Of a stretch of DNA of 36,074 bases, positions 23,994 to 30,742 are shown piece after piece. The notes beneath the pieces were generated by a model. It saw only the letters and a list, made by a program, of their open reading frames with translations, was not told where the DNA came from and did not search any database. Position numbers and translations under genes: made by a program. The stretch comes from JBMFLE01 sp049971355 (GTDB lineage: Bacteria > Patescibacteriota > Patescibacteriia > UBA2591 > UBA4787), in NCBI GenBank assembly GCA_049971355.1, contig JBMFLE010000002.1, forward strand, positions 1-36,074. Reading direction: 5' to 3'. Position 1 is the first letter of the stretch. Every line of letters starts with the position of its first letter.

Positions 23994-23996
23994 ACT

Positions 23997-25520
23997 TTAA
24001 CGAGCATATTCCACGGCTCTTGTTTCGCGAATCACATTTACTTTTATTTCGCCGGGGTAATTTAATTCATCATGGATACGATTGGCTATTTGTTTAGCTA
24101 GATTTAAAGCCCCTAAATCATCGATTTTTTCCGGGATAACAAAAACTCTTAATTCCCGGCCAGCTTGAATTGCATAAGCTTTTTGAACGCCGTCAAAGGA
24201 AAGAGCAATTTTTTCAAGATTTTCCAATCTTTTAAGGTAATTTTCCAGACTGTCGCGTCTTGCTCCAGGACGGCTAGCAGAGATTGCTTCGGCGGCAGCA
24301 ACGATAAATGACTCAGGTGTTTCAAATGGATAATCCTCGTGGTGAGCTTCGATGGCTTTAATAATTTCTTCAGAAACGCCGTATTTTTGCAGAATTTTTC
24401 TTCCCAGCTCTACATGAGTACCTTCAACTTCATGATCAATAGCCTTGCCAATATCATGAAGTAATGCCGCTTTTTTAGCTACTTCAATATTAGCGCCTAA
24501 TTCGGCGGCCAGCATTTTTGCTAGATGAGCGGCTTCGATTGAGTGTTGGAGCACATTTTGGCCGTAACTTGTTCGATAATTTAATCTTCCCAAAAGATAA
24601 ATAATCTCTTTGGGTAAATCTAAAATCCCTAATTCATAAGCAGCATTTTCTCCGGCTTCTTTGATTTTTTCGTTTAATTCTTTTTGGGCTTCTTCAACTT
24701 TTTCTTCGATTTTGGCGGGTTGGATACGGCCGTCTTTAATGAGTTTTTCTAAAGCAATTCTCGCCAATTCTCTCCTTAATGGATCAAAAGAGGAGAGAGT
24801 GATTGTATCTGGTGATTCATCAATCAGAATATCTACTCCAGTCAGGCGTTCTAAAGTTCTAATATTTCTTCCTTCTCGGCCAATGATTTTTCCTTTGGTT
24901 TCTTCATCTGGAATGGAAAAAGAAGAAGTTGTCACTTCGCTGCTCACTGATCTACTCAATCGTTGAATGGCAGTTTCTAAAAGATTAAAAGCCTGTTTTT
25001 CTATTTCATCACGCTTTTCTTTTTCCATCCGCTTCAATAATTCAGTAATTTCTTGCCGATGGGTGTTTTCTATTTTTGAAAACAATTCTTTTTTAGCTTC
25101 TTCCTCGCCCAAACCAGCAATTCTTTCCAATTCTTTTTGAGCTTCTTGCCGGATTTCCTCAACTTTTTCTTTTATTTCTTTTACTTTTTTGATGTTTTCT
25201 TCTAAAGAACGATTTTTGGCTTCGGTTTCGCTGAGTTTCTGATTGAGCAACTCCTCGCGTCGATTAAGACGTTGTTCAAAAGCAGATAACTCTTTTTTTC
25301 TTTCTTTTTCTTCTTTTTGAGCTTCATCCAAAATAGCCGCAGCTTTATCTTTGGCGGCTAAAATAATTTCTTTAGCCTTAGTTTTGGCTTCTTCTAACTG
25401 ACTTTTAATTTTTTGTTCAGCGGAGGCAATTTCGCGCTTGATAATATTTTGTCGCGCGAGATAGCCGATAAAAATTCCTAAAATTAAGGTTGCTAAAGAT
25501 GCTAAAATAAGCGTCTCCAT
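23997..25520 (-). CDS. rny: Ribonuclease Y
   Basis: The 507-residue protein is the membrane-anchored endoribonuclease that starts mRNA decay in many bacteria without RNase E. It has an N-terminal membrane helix (about 3-22), a long coiled coil (about 25-190), a KH domain with GREG at 214-217, and an HD domain with LLHDIGK (His355-Asp356) and HVELG. All catalytic residues look intact. It has its own promoter 120 bp upstream, with a leader of about 110 nt. The neighbouring hup gene is separately promoted, so rny stands alone. Confidence 0.96.
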   Translation of the reverse strand: METLILASLATLILGIFIGYLARQNIIKREIASAEQKIKSQLEEAKTKAKEIILAAKDKAAAILDEAQKEEKERKKELSAFEQRLNRREELLNQKLSETEAKNRSLEENIKKVKEIKEKVEEIRQEAQKELERIAGLGEEEAKKELFSKIENTHRQEITELLKRMEKEKRDEIEKQAFNLLETAIQRLSRSVSSEVTTSSFSIPDEETKGKIIGREGRNIRTLERLTGVDILIDESPDTITLSSFDPLRRELARIALEKLIKDGRIQPAKIEEKVEEAQKELNEKIKEAGENAAYELGILDLPKEIIYLLGRLNYRTSYGQNVLQHSIEAAHLAKMLAAELGANIEVAKKAALLHDIGKAIDHEVEGTHVELGRKILQKYGVSEEIIKAIEAHHEDYPFETPESFIVAAAEAISASRPGARRDSLENYLKRLENLEKIALSFDGVQKAYAIQAGRELRVFVIPEKIDDLGALNLAKQIANRIHDELNYPGEIKVNVIRETRAVEYAR

Positions 25521-25640
25521 ATGAGTGGATTTCGCCTTTCAAAAATTGCGATTTAATTACAAAAAAGGGTTTCACAAATTTTTTATAGCGAAATTAAAGA
25601 ATTTAATGACTTTAGATACGATTTAAAAAAGTACATTTTT

Positions 25641-25668
25641 ATTATAGTTTGAATTTAAAGAAAATCAA
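25641..25668 (-). promoter_or_regulatory. Promoter for rny
   Basis: On the minus strand: -35 TTGATT (25663-25668), 16-bp spacer, -10 TATAAT (25641-25646). The rest of the 25521-25717 gap holds the rny leader and the terminator of the next gene. Confidence 0.75.
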
Positions 25669-25682
25669 GAGAGAAGAATAAA

Positions 25683-25704
25683 AAACGAGCCCCTTTGGGC
25701 CCGT
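25683..25704 (-). terminator. Intrinsic terminator downstream of the 129-residue gene
   Basis: In the minus-strand RNA, ACGGGCCC pairs with GGGCUCGU (one G-U) around a four-base loop and is followed by a U-run. It lies 13 bp after the stop of the 25718-26107 gene. Confidence 0.85.
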
Positions 25705-25717
25705 ATTGTGTATAAAA

Positions 25718-26107
25718 TTATAAAATTTTTACTTTTTTAATCTCAACTTTAAAATTATGCTCTTCCAGGTATTTTTTAAACATTTCTGCCGTTTCTAATA
25801 AAGACTCTTTACAATCTTCAAATATTTCATCTTCTGCTTCAGATGATAAATAATTAGAGAAAGCATCGCTGCATTCTATGGAGCAAACAGCTGGAAGATT
25901 TTCTGCTGTAATTTCAATGAAACCATCAATCCTTTTTATCGTTTTACTCATTAACGATTCTTTTATGGAGATATATGGTATAATCAGCAATTTTTCAACA
26001 TTCTTTTTTTTGGCATCATCAATCAATAATTGAATGGACGGGTATATTTTAAAAAATTTTGAAACAGTCAAAAATGCTCTTTTAACTAAATTTTTCATTT
26101 TTTTCAT
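25718..26107 (-). CDS. Unrecognised protein, paralogue of the upstream neighbour
   Basis: A 129-residue protein I do not recognise. It has a basic N-terminus and a motif KFFKIYPSIQLLIDDAKKKN that is matched in the neighbouring gene at 26217-26597 by ELFQFYPTLNLFFLEAQKKK; both continue with an Ile/Lys-rich strand, an acidic helix and a closing amphipathic strand. The two are therefore paralogues. No membrane helix or catalytic motif is evident. AGGAGG lies seven bases before the first ATG, fixing the start. It has its own promoter (26146-26173) and terminator. Confidence 0.8.
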   Translation of the reverse strand: MKKMKNLVKRAFLTVSKFFKIYPSIQLLIDDAKKKNVEKLLIIPYISIKESLMSKTIKRIDGFIEITAENLPAVCSIECSDAFSNYLSSEAEDEIFEDCKESLLETAEMFKKYLEEHNFKVEIKKVKIL

Positions 26108-26145
26108 TTCACCCCTCCTTTTAAATTTTTAATCAAACCACCCTT

Positions 26146-26173
26146 AGATTAACCTAATTTAATTTTTTGTCAA
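26146..26173 (-). promoter_or_regulatory. Promoter, first copy of a duplicated cassette
   Basis: On the minus strand: TTGACA (26168-26173), 16-bp spacer, TAATCT (26146-26151). The same arrangement is repeated at 26635-26662 ahead of the paralogue. Confidence 0.75.
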
Positions 26174-26175
26174 AT

Positions 26176-26205
26176 AAAAAGATGGCGATTAATCGCCATC
26201 TTTTT
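26176..26205. terminator. 30-bp perfect palindrome terminator, copy 1
   Basis: AAAAAGATGGCGATT followed by AATCGCCATCTTTTT is a perfect palindrome with A- and T-runs. It ends the 26217-26597 gene on the minus strand. Together with ten flanking bases it is identical to copy 2 at 26655-26694. Confidence 0.9.
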
Positions 26206-26216
26206 CTATTTTTATT

Positions 26217-26597
26217 TTAACACTCTTCTTCTTGTATTTTTAAAGTGATGACATTTAGACCTCTTTGGATTGCTTTTTTTCGAATTTTTTCTGCTTCTTC
26301 TTCGATTGTATTTCTACATTCTTTTTCAAAAGCCTCTTTATTTTCGTAATAAGCTTTTACCAGCGCCTCATAGCACTGTTTTATATAAAAAGCTTTGATT
26401 GCTGGTGCTTGTAGTTCAATTCTTCCTTCTAATATATAATTTCCAGAAAGAGGAAATTCTGTTTTAATCATGATCGGCTTAATTGTTATGTTATTTAATT
26501 TCTTTTTTTGGGCCTCAAGAAAAAACAAATTAAGCGTTGGGTAAAATTGAAAAAGTTCGCAAAATTTTAAAATGACCTCATTGAATATTTTATGCAT
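26217..26597 (-). CDS. Unrecognised protein, paralogue of the downstream neighbour
   Basis: A 126-residue protein without a recognised domain; ELFQFYPTLNLFFLEAQKKK links it to the paralogue at 25718-26107. The body is helical and charged (EAFEKECRNTIEEEAEKIRKK). AGGAGG lies seven bases before the ATG at 26597, so this start is chosen over an upstream in-frame start at 26630 that would precede the ribosome-binding site. The gene has its own promoter and the 30-bp palindrome terminator, i.e. it is one full cassette of the tandem duplication. Confidence 0.78.
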   Translation of the reverse strand: MHKIFNEVILKFCELFQFYPTLNLFFLEAQKKKLNNITIKPIMIKTEFPLSGNYILEGRIELQAPAIKAFYIKQCYEALVKAYYENKEAFEKECRNTIEEEAEKIRKKAIQRGLNVITLKIQEEEC

Positions 26598-26634
26598 TTG
26601 CCACCTCCTTATTAAAATTTTAAGAGCCATTTTT

Positions 26635-26662
26635 AGATTATTCCGATTTAATTCTTTGTCAA
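26635..26662 (-). promoter_or_regulatory. Promoter, second copy of the duplicated cassette
   Basis: On the minus strand: TTGACA (26657-26662), 16-bp spacer, TAATCT (26635-26640); leader of about 30 nt to the AGGAGG and ATG at 26597. Confidence 0.75.
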
Positions 26663-26664
26663 AT

Positions 26665-26694
26665 AAAAAGATGGCGATTAATCGCCATCTTTTT
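26665..26694. terminator. 30-bp perfect palindrome terminator, copy 2
   Basis: Identical to copy 1. Its stem contains the last codons and TAA stop of the 26678-27151 gene, so the terminator overlaps the coding end. Confidence 0.9.
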
Positions 26695-27151
26695 GGTTTT
26701 GGATTTTCTTTTTAAATATATGATATTTGCCGTCATTCTTTGTAAAACCGATAAAACATTTCAATCTGATTCTATCGGTCAGCAAAAATTTTCGATAATA
26801 TTTTAACTTATTTTTTGTGCTTCTTGTTAAGGAACGATAAACACTTTCAAGATATCGTTTATCGAATGTCTGGGGTTCAATTTTTTTATGAAACCAGATG
26901 CGAGATAAAATATAAACAATAACTGGTATTCCAATGCGAGCAAGACTGGAGCGTATGGGTTTTGGTGAAGCGTCTACGATAACACATTCTTTGCCAATTG
27001 CCAGATAGAACAGTAATTCATCGCTTAATTGAGCAAAAAGATGATTCCAATGTTTTCCTTCGATGTGAGAAGATTGGATGCGGGTGATATGGGGATATTT
27101 TGAGATATCAACTATTTCTAAACCATTGGTTAAATTATAAAAATGGATCAT
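26678..27151 (-). CDS. Unrecognised 157-residue protein
   Basis: No family is recognised. The protein has a polar N-terminus (HITRIQSSHIEGKHWNHLFA), a hydrophobic middle (about 80-90, IGIPVIVYILSRIWF, probably one buried or membrane-associated segment) and a basic C-terminus (RSTKNKLKYYRKFL). The last residues Asp-Gly-Asp and the stop are encoded by the terminator palindrome. GAGGAGG lies seven bases before the ATG. It follows the 27162-27530 gene by ten bases, so the two are one transcript. Confidence 0.75.
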   Translation of the reverse strand: MIHFYNLTNGLEIVDISKYPHITRIQSSHIEGKHWNHLFAQLSDELLFYLAIGKECVIVDASPKPIRSSLARIGIPVIVYILSRIWFHKKIEPQTFDKRYLESVYRSLTRSTKNKLKYYRKFLLTDRIRLKCFIGFTKNDGKYHIFKKKIQNQKDGD

Positions 27152-27161
27152 GATCGCCTCC

Positions 27162-27530
27162 TCATCTTAAACTTCTAAAAATTCTATTAATGTCCTGTTG
27201 GGAACTGCTGGATTGAGGAGTTGTTTTGCCCGTAACAACAAAATCACCTTCTTTTATTTCGCCATAAAGAATTTCTTTTATTTCTGTGTATTGGCCATCG
27301 CTAATACCAATACGGATTAAAACTGGTCTTAAATTTTTGCCGTTTTCATCAGAAAGCCAAATTAATCGTATGTCCGGATCGAGCTTTTTTAGATCAATTA
27401 TTTCCTTTTTTTGATCAAGAGATACTTGAGTGGTTGAAAGATTATCGGATTTTTTCCTGACGATGACAAAAAGAATTGTCAAAAGAATCATTATTAAAAT
27501 TACTAAGGCGATAAATATTTTTCTTTTCAT
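27162..27530 (-). CDS. Small membrane protein with an efflux-adaptor (MacA/HlyD) C-terminal-like domain
   Basis: The 122-residue protein has one membrane helix (about 5-23) and a soluble part whose segment RPVLIRIGISDGQYTEI...GDFVVTG resembles the C-terminal membrane-proximal domain of MacA/RND membrane fusion proteins. The barrel-sandwich and hairpin domains of a real fusion protein (normally over 350 residues in all) are absent. It is therefore either a remnant or a stand-alone use of this domain anchored by its own helix. The C-terminus ends QDINRIFRSLR. GGGGG lies 9 bases before the ATG; the gene is followed closely by the 26678-27151 gene. Confidence 0.72.
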   Translation of the reverse strand: MKRKIFIALVILIMILLTILFVIVRKKSDNLSTTQVSLDQKKEIIDLKKLDPDIRLIWLSDENGKNLRPVLIRIGISDGQYTEIKEILYGEIKEGDFVVTGKTTPQSSSSQQDINRIFRSLR

Positions 27531-27594
27531 GCGAAACCCCCTTCTTTAATTTTTTAAATGCCATCTATAATTTATCATGATTTTTTAAAAAAAC

Positions 27595-27619
27595 AAGAAG
27601 CCCTTTTATAGGGCCTCTT
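27595..27619 (-). terminator. Intrinsic terminator
   Basis: In the minus-strand RNA, AAGAGGCCC pairs with GGGCUUCUU (one G-U) and is followed by UGUUUUUUU. It closes the 27636-28049 gene. Confidence 0.85.
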
Positions 27620-27635
27620 TATTAAATTATAATTT

Positions 27636-28049
27636 TTAAAAGCTTCCTTCTGAAAAATTGCCAAAGAATTCTAAGAGGCAATTTTTAATGGCGTTTAATT
27701 CTTCTTGACTTAATTTTTCTTCCTGGAATCTGTAGGCTTCCCAACTGCGGAAAACAGGCTCTTTTTTACCCAGTTTAAATTCGAAAATAAATTGAGCAGT
27801 AAAGTCATTATGATCGGGGATAAATCTCCGATGAATATTGAAAATTAATTGGTATAAATTGAAACGACAATAATATCTATAACTGGTACTAACTTCATAA
27901 ATTTTCTGGCATCCATTACTTGTTTTGTTGATTTTTTTAGTATCAATGGGAATGTTAGTAATTCTACTATTTAATATTTTTTCAATGACGGGAGCAATGA
28001 TCTCCTCTCCTAAAATTTGAATAGTTAAAAAACAATCATGTTTTTTCAT
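27636..28049 (-). CDS. Unrecognised 137-residue protein
   Basis: No family recognised. The protein mixes strand and helix (STSYRYYCRFNLYQLIFNIHRRF; LSQEELNAIKNCLLEFFGNF) with no membrane helix and no clear motif. AGGAGG lies seven bases before the ATG. It has its own terminator and is likely monocistronic, like the other small genes of this block. Confidence 0.72.
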   Translation of the reverse strand: MKKHDCFLTIQILGEEIIAPVIEKILNSRITNIPIDTKKINKTSNGCQKIYEVSTSYRYYCRFNLYQLIFNIHRRFIPDHNDFTAQFIFEFKLGKKEPVFRSWEAYRFQEEKLSQEELNAIKNCLLEFFGNFSEGSF

Positions 28050-28120
28050 TCTATTCCTCCTTTTTTGAAATTTTTAAGTTCCGCCTTAAGTTTAATTAAT
28101 TTTAAAAATTAAGCAAGAAA

Positions 28121-28143
28121 AACCCCCTTGAGATTAGGAGGTT
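28121..28143 (-). terminator. Intrinsic terminator directly after tRNA-His
   Basis: In the minus-strand RNA, AACCUCCU pairs with AGGGGGUU (one U-G) and is followed by UUUUCUU. The stem begins at the base after the tRNA CCA end. Confidence 0.75.
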
Positions 28144-28220
28144 TGGGGTGGCCTAGGGGATTTGAACCCCTGACCTCCTCGGCCACAACGAGGCGTTCTA
28201 GCCGCTGAACTAAGGCCACC
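28144..28220 (-). tRNA. tRNA-His (anticodon GTG)
   Basis: On the minus strand: acceptor stem GTGGCCT/AGGCCAC with an extra 5' G paired to C73 (the tRNA-His identity element), D-arm GTTC...GAAC, anticodon stem CCTCG/CGAGG with loop TTGTGGC (anticodon at 28194-28196), and T-arm AGGGG TTCAAAT CCCCT. A CCA end is encoded (28144-28146), unlike the tmRNA. Confidence 0.97.
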
Positions 28221-28263
28221 ATTGCTAAAATAATTTTAATCTTTGAAGATGATTTTGTCAAAA

Positions 28264-28563
28264 TTATCTATTTACACAAGTTTTACCATCAAAACATTTA
28301 TTAGGACCGCAATCACAGATTTGGACTATGTGGCTTTTGTCTGGTGCGCAACCACAAGCGCCAATTAAGCAAGTATCAGGGAAATTAGAAGTGTTTAGAC
28401 AACAGGAAGCAGAAACAACCTGGCCGCCGCTCTCTAAACAATTTTTTAAAGCAATTTGTTCTTGTGGTAGAGGAGCTTTTTTATTTAAAACCATAATGGC
28501 AATACTTAATAAAAAAGCAACAATCGCTAAAATTAAAACTATTTTACCAAGAACTTTTTTCAT
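28264..28563 (-). CDS. Small exported or membrane-anchored ten-cysteine protein
   Basis: A 99-residue protein with a hydrophobic N-terminal segment (about 7-27, signal or anchor) and a compact C-terminal domain carrying ten cysteines (ASCCLNT, DTCLIGACGCAPDKSH, ICDCGPNKCFDGKTC). The spacing suggests a disulphide-rich or metal-binding domain facing outside. No family is assigned. It lies between tRNA-His and the divergent hypC gene; whether it belongs to the hydrogenase locus is not shown. Confidence 0.75.
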   Translation of the reverse strand: MKKVLGKIVLILAIVAFLLSIAIMVLNKKAPLPQEQIALKNCLESGGQVVSASCCLNTSNFPDTCLIGACGCAPDKSHIVQICDCGPNKCFDGKTCVNR

Positions 28564-28631
28564 TGACCCTCTTTTTATTCGACTATTCTATTATAGCATA
28601 AATTATATTATAATGAAAATAAATAAATTTT

Positions 28632-28862
28632 ATGTGCTTGGCAACACCAATGAGAATTATAAAAATTGAAAAGGATAAGGCAGTAGTTCAAGGAGAAGGT
28701 CACACTCATATTGTCGATATTTCTTTAATAAAAGAGAAAAAACCAAAAAAAGGCGATTTTGTTTTGGCCCACGGCGATTTGGCGATTCACAAACTACCCT
28801 TGAAAGAAGCGAAAAAAATATTAAATTTTATAAAGGCCAGTCATCATGACAGCCATCACTAA
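28632..28862 (+). CDS. hypC: HypC/HupF-family [NiFe]-hydrogenase maturation chaperone
   Basis: The 76-residue protein begins MCLATPMRIIKIE, the invariant HypC N-terminus whose Cys2 is exposed after Met removal and carries the Fe(CN)2CO group to the hydrogenase large subunit with HypD. VDISLIKEKKPKKGDFVLAHGDLAIHKL follows the family pattern. A TATAAT lies at 28609-28614, 17 bases before the ATG, with no Shine-Dalgarno. It is divergent from the Cys-rich gene and precedes the DUF6390-like gene. HypA, B, D, E and F are not in the window. Confidence 0.94.
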   Translation: MCLATPMRIIKIEKDKAVVQGEGHTHIVDISLIKEKKPKKGDFVLAHGDLAIHKLPLKEAKKILNFIKASHHDSHH

Positions 28863-28887
28863 AAGCTCTTTAAAAAGGAGGGATAAA

Positions 28888-29514
28888 ATGGAAGGGGAAG
28901 GATTAAAATTAGCTGCTAAATATTCTTATGTTTGCGAGAAAGCTCGTTTGCTTAAATTTTCCAATGATTTGTATGATTATTTCCGTCATGGCAAAGGTGA
29001 AGCGGAAAGAATTGAAAAAATTTTAAAAAACCTTTTAAGTTATGATTTTTATCGCCGAATCGCCCAGTTAAATCACAAAGAACCATTTGATGAAGAAGTC
29101 GTTTCTTTTTATTGGAAAGGCAATCCAGAATTAAAAGGAGAGGAGTGGATTCATAATGCTTCGACTTTGATTCCTATCATTCAGATAAAAATGCATCAAA
29201 TTGTTGAAGAGTTAGTTGATGATTGTGTTGTTCATCCAGCTAAAATTAGCGACAAAATTTCAAATAGGGAGTGGTGGGTAATTTATCAACCAATTACGAA
29301 AACATTAAAAAAGGACAAATTGACTTTGGGTCCGAAAGTTGAATTGATTGTTCAAAATGAGCTAGATTTAGATTTAAAAGAAGGCGATTGGGTGACTGTT
29401 CATTTCCGCAAAGTTATTGAAAAAATTTCTCAAAAAGAAGCAGATAAATTATTGCAGTTGACAAAAGAAGCTCTGAGAAATTTCAATAAGAAAAATAAAC
29501 AAAAGGCTCGCTAG
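28888..29514 (+). CDS. DUF6390-like hydrogenase-associated protein
   Basis: A 208-residue soluble protein. Its start (GLKLAAKYSYVCEKARLLKF), middle (PFDEEVVSFYWKGN) and later DDCVVHPAKI segment resemble the uncharacterised DUF6390 family, which is found beside group 3b hydrogenases; this is recalled from memory and not searched. AGGAGG seven bases before the ATG at 28888 sets the start over the in-frame one at 28846 inside hypC. The stop codon lies in the loop of a terminator that faces the convergent hydrogenase operon. Function unknown, but maturation or regulation of the hydrogenase is plausible. Confidence 0.7.
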   Translation: MEGEGLKLAAKYSYVCEKARLLKFSNDLYDYFRHGKGEAERIEKILKNLLSYDFYRRIAQLNHKEPFDEEVVSFYWKGNPELKGEEWIHNASTLIPIIQIKMHQIVEELVDDCVVHPAKISDKISNREWWVIYQPITKTLKKDKLTLGPKVELIVQNELDLDLKEGDWVTVHFRKVIEKISQKEADKLLQLTKEALRNFNKKNKQKAR

Positions 29515-29530
29515 GCGAGCCCTTTTCTTT
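29505..29530 (+). terminator. Intrinsic terminator overlapping the stop codon
   Basis: GGCTCGC (29505-29511) pairs with GCGAGCC (29515-29521) around the TAG stop codon as loop, followed by C and T-runs. It ends the hypC transcript facing hydA. Confidence 0.88.
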
Positions 29531-29548
29531 TTTTAGAGAATATCAATT

Positions 29549-30742
29549 TTAGTGCACTGAACAAGTGATGCAAGGGTCATAAGCCCTTACCAGCATATTA
29601 AGCAATTTTTCTTTTTCTTTTTGCGATCGAGAGGCGTGTTGTTCAATAAGTAATTGAGCGGTTTTTTCGATTGAAGTAAGATTTTGGACGGTTGGCGTAA
29701 TGATGTTTATGTAAGTAATAAAGCCTTTTTCATCAACGTGAATTTCATGATAGAGGCCGCCGCGAGGTGCTTCTACTGCACCAATACCTTGAGAGTTTTT
29801 TTGCCAATTTGGCTTAGCTTGATGAGGAATGTTTTTTAGATCAAATTCCAAAAGTTTTTTAATAATTTTTTGGGCTTTTTGATGATAGAGTTTAATTTCG
29901 ATGGCTTGAGCAAGGTTGTTATGAAATGGATTTTGAAAATCCAAATTTTTATTTTGGGATTTTTCGAAATATAAACGCGCCAAAGCGCCAACCATTACTT
30001 CTCGGCCATGGAATTTAGAAAACTTGGCAGTTGAAAACTCTCTAATTTCTTCTTCAATTGCTGTTTTGTAATCATTTATTGATACTGTTTCACCTTTGCT
30101 AGAATAAATTAAATCGTTTTTAATCGCTACTAATTCCAAATCAACTTTTAAATCTGGATAATTTAAATTTTCACAGAATTTTTCCAGCCAATGAGTAATT
30201 TCTTCGGTTTTTTCTAATTCCGAGAGCATTCTTTTCAAATCTTTTTGAGTTGGCAATTTATTGAAGCCACCGAGAGTTGGAGTTGTTGGATGGACATTAC
30301 GTCCAGCAGAAACAAAAGCTAAATTATCAGCTAAAGCCTTTAAAGCTAAAGCATTTTGGAAGGCTTTCGGATTTTTATTTTTTAATTCTGTGCCGCGATC
30401 AATACCTAGATAATCAGGCAGAGCTAAGAAAAATAGATGCAGGGCGTGGCTTTGGATCATTTGGGCGCATTGCATTAGTTCTCTTAAAAGTTTCATTGGT
30501 TCGGATAATTTAATTTGGGCGGCATTTTCTAAAGCTGAAATAGAAGCTAAATTATGAGCAATTGGACAGACACCACAAATGCGGGGAGTGACCCAATAGG
30601 CTTCTTCAGCTGGTCGGCCAACTAACAATCCTTCAAACAATCTTTCTCCCTCAGCCACCTCCAAAATTACTTTATTATTCTTCCAATCGACTTTTAAATT
30701 GCCATGACCTTCAATTTTAGCAATAAATTCATTGGTTATCAT
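29549..30742 (-). CDS. hydA: [NiFe]-hydrogenase large (alpha) subunit, group 3b type
   Basis: The 397-residue catalytic subunit holds the NiFe site. Both ligand motifs are intact: RICGVCPIAH (Cys56, Cys59, His63) and the C-terminal DPCITCSVH (Cys391, Cys394, His397). Uniquely for a usual large subunit, the stop follows that last histidine directly, so there is no C-terminal extension to be cut by a maturation protease; P. furiosus HydA, for comparison, has a short tail that is removed. Neighbouring hydD, hydG and hydB fix it as the bidirectional NAD(P)-linked sulfhydrogenase type, cytoplasmic. It overlaps hydD by 14 bp (ATGATAACCAATGA). Confidence 0.95.
   Translation of the reverse strand: MITNEFIAKIEGHGNLKVDWKNNKVILEVAEGERLFEGLLVGRPAEEAYWVTPRICGVCPIAHNLASISALENAAQIKLSEPMKLLRELMQCAQMIQSHALHLFFLALPDYLGIDRGTELKNKNPKAFQNALALKALADNLAFVSAGRNVHPTTPTLGGFNKLPTQKDLKRMLSELEKTEEITHWLEKFCENLNYPDLKVDLELVAIKNDLIYSSKGETVSINDYKTAIEEEIREFSTAKFSKFHGREVMVGALARLYFEKSQNKNLDFQNPFHNNLAQAIEIKLYHQKAQKIIKKLLEFDLKNIPHQAKPNWQKNSQGIGAVEAPRGGLYHEIHVDEKGFITYINIITPTVQNLTSIEKTAQLLIEQHASRSQKEKEKLLNMLVRAYDPCITCSVH

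Noticed and set aside
26166..26694. CRISPR array or spacer pattern from the repeated 40 bp
   Set aside because: Only two copies, 489 bp apart, with genes between them; explained by terminator-promoter duplication.
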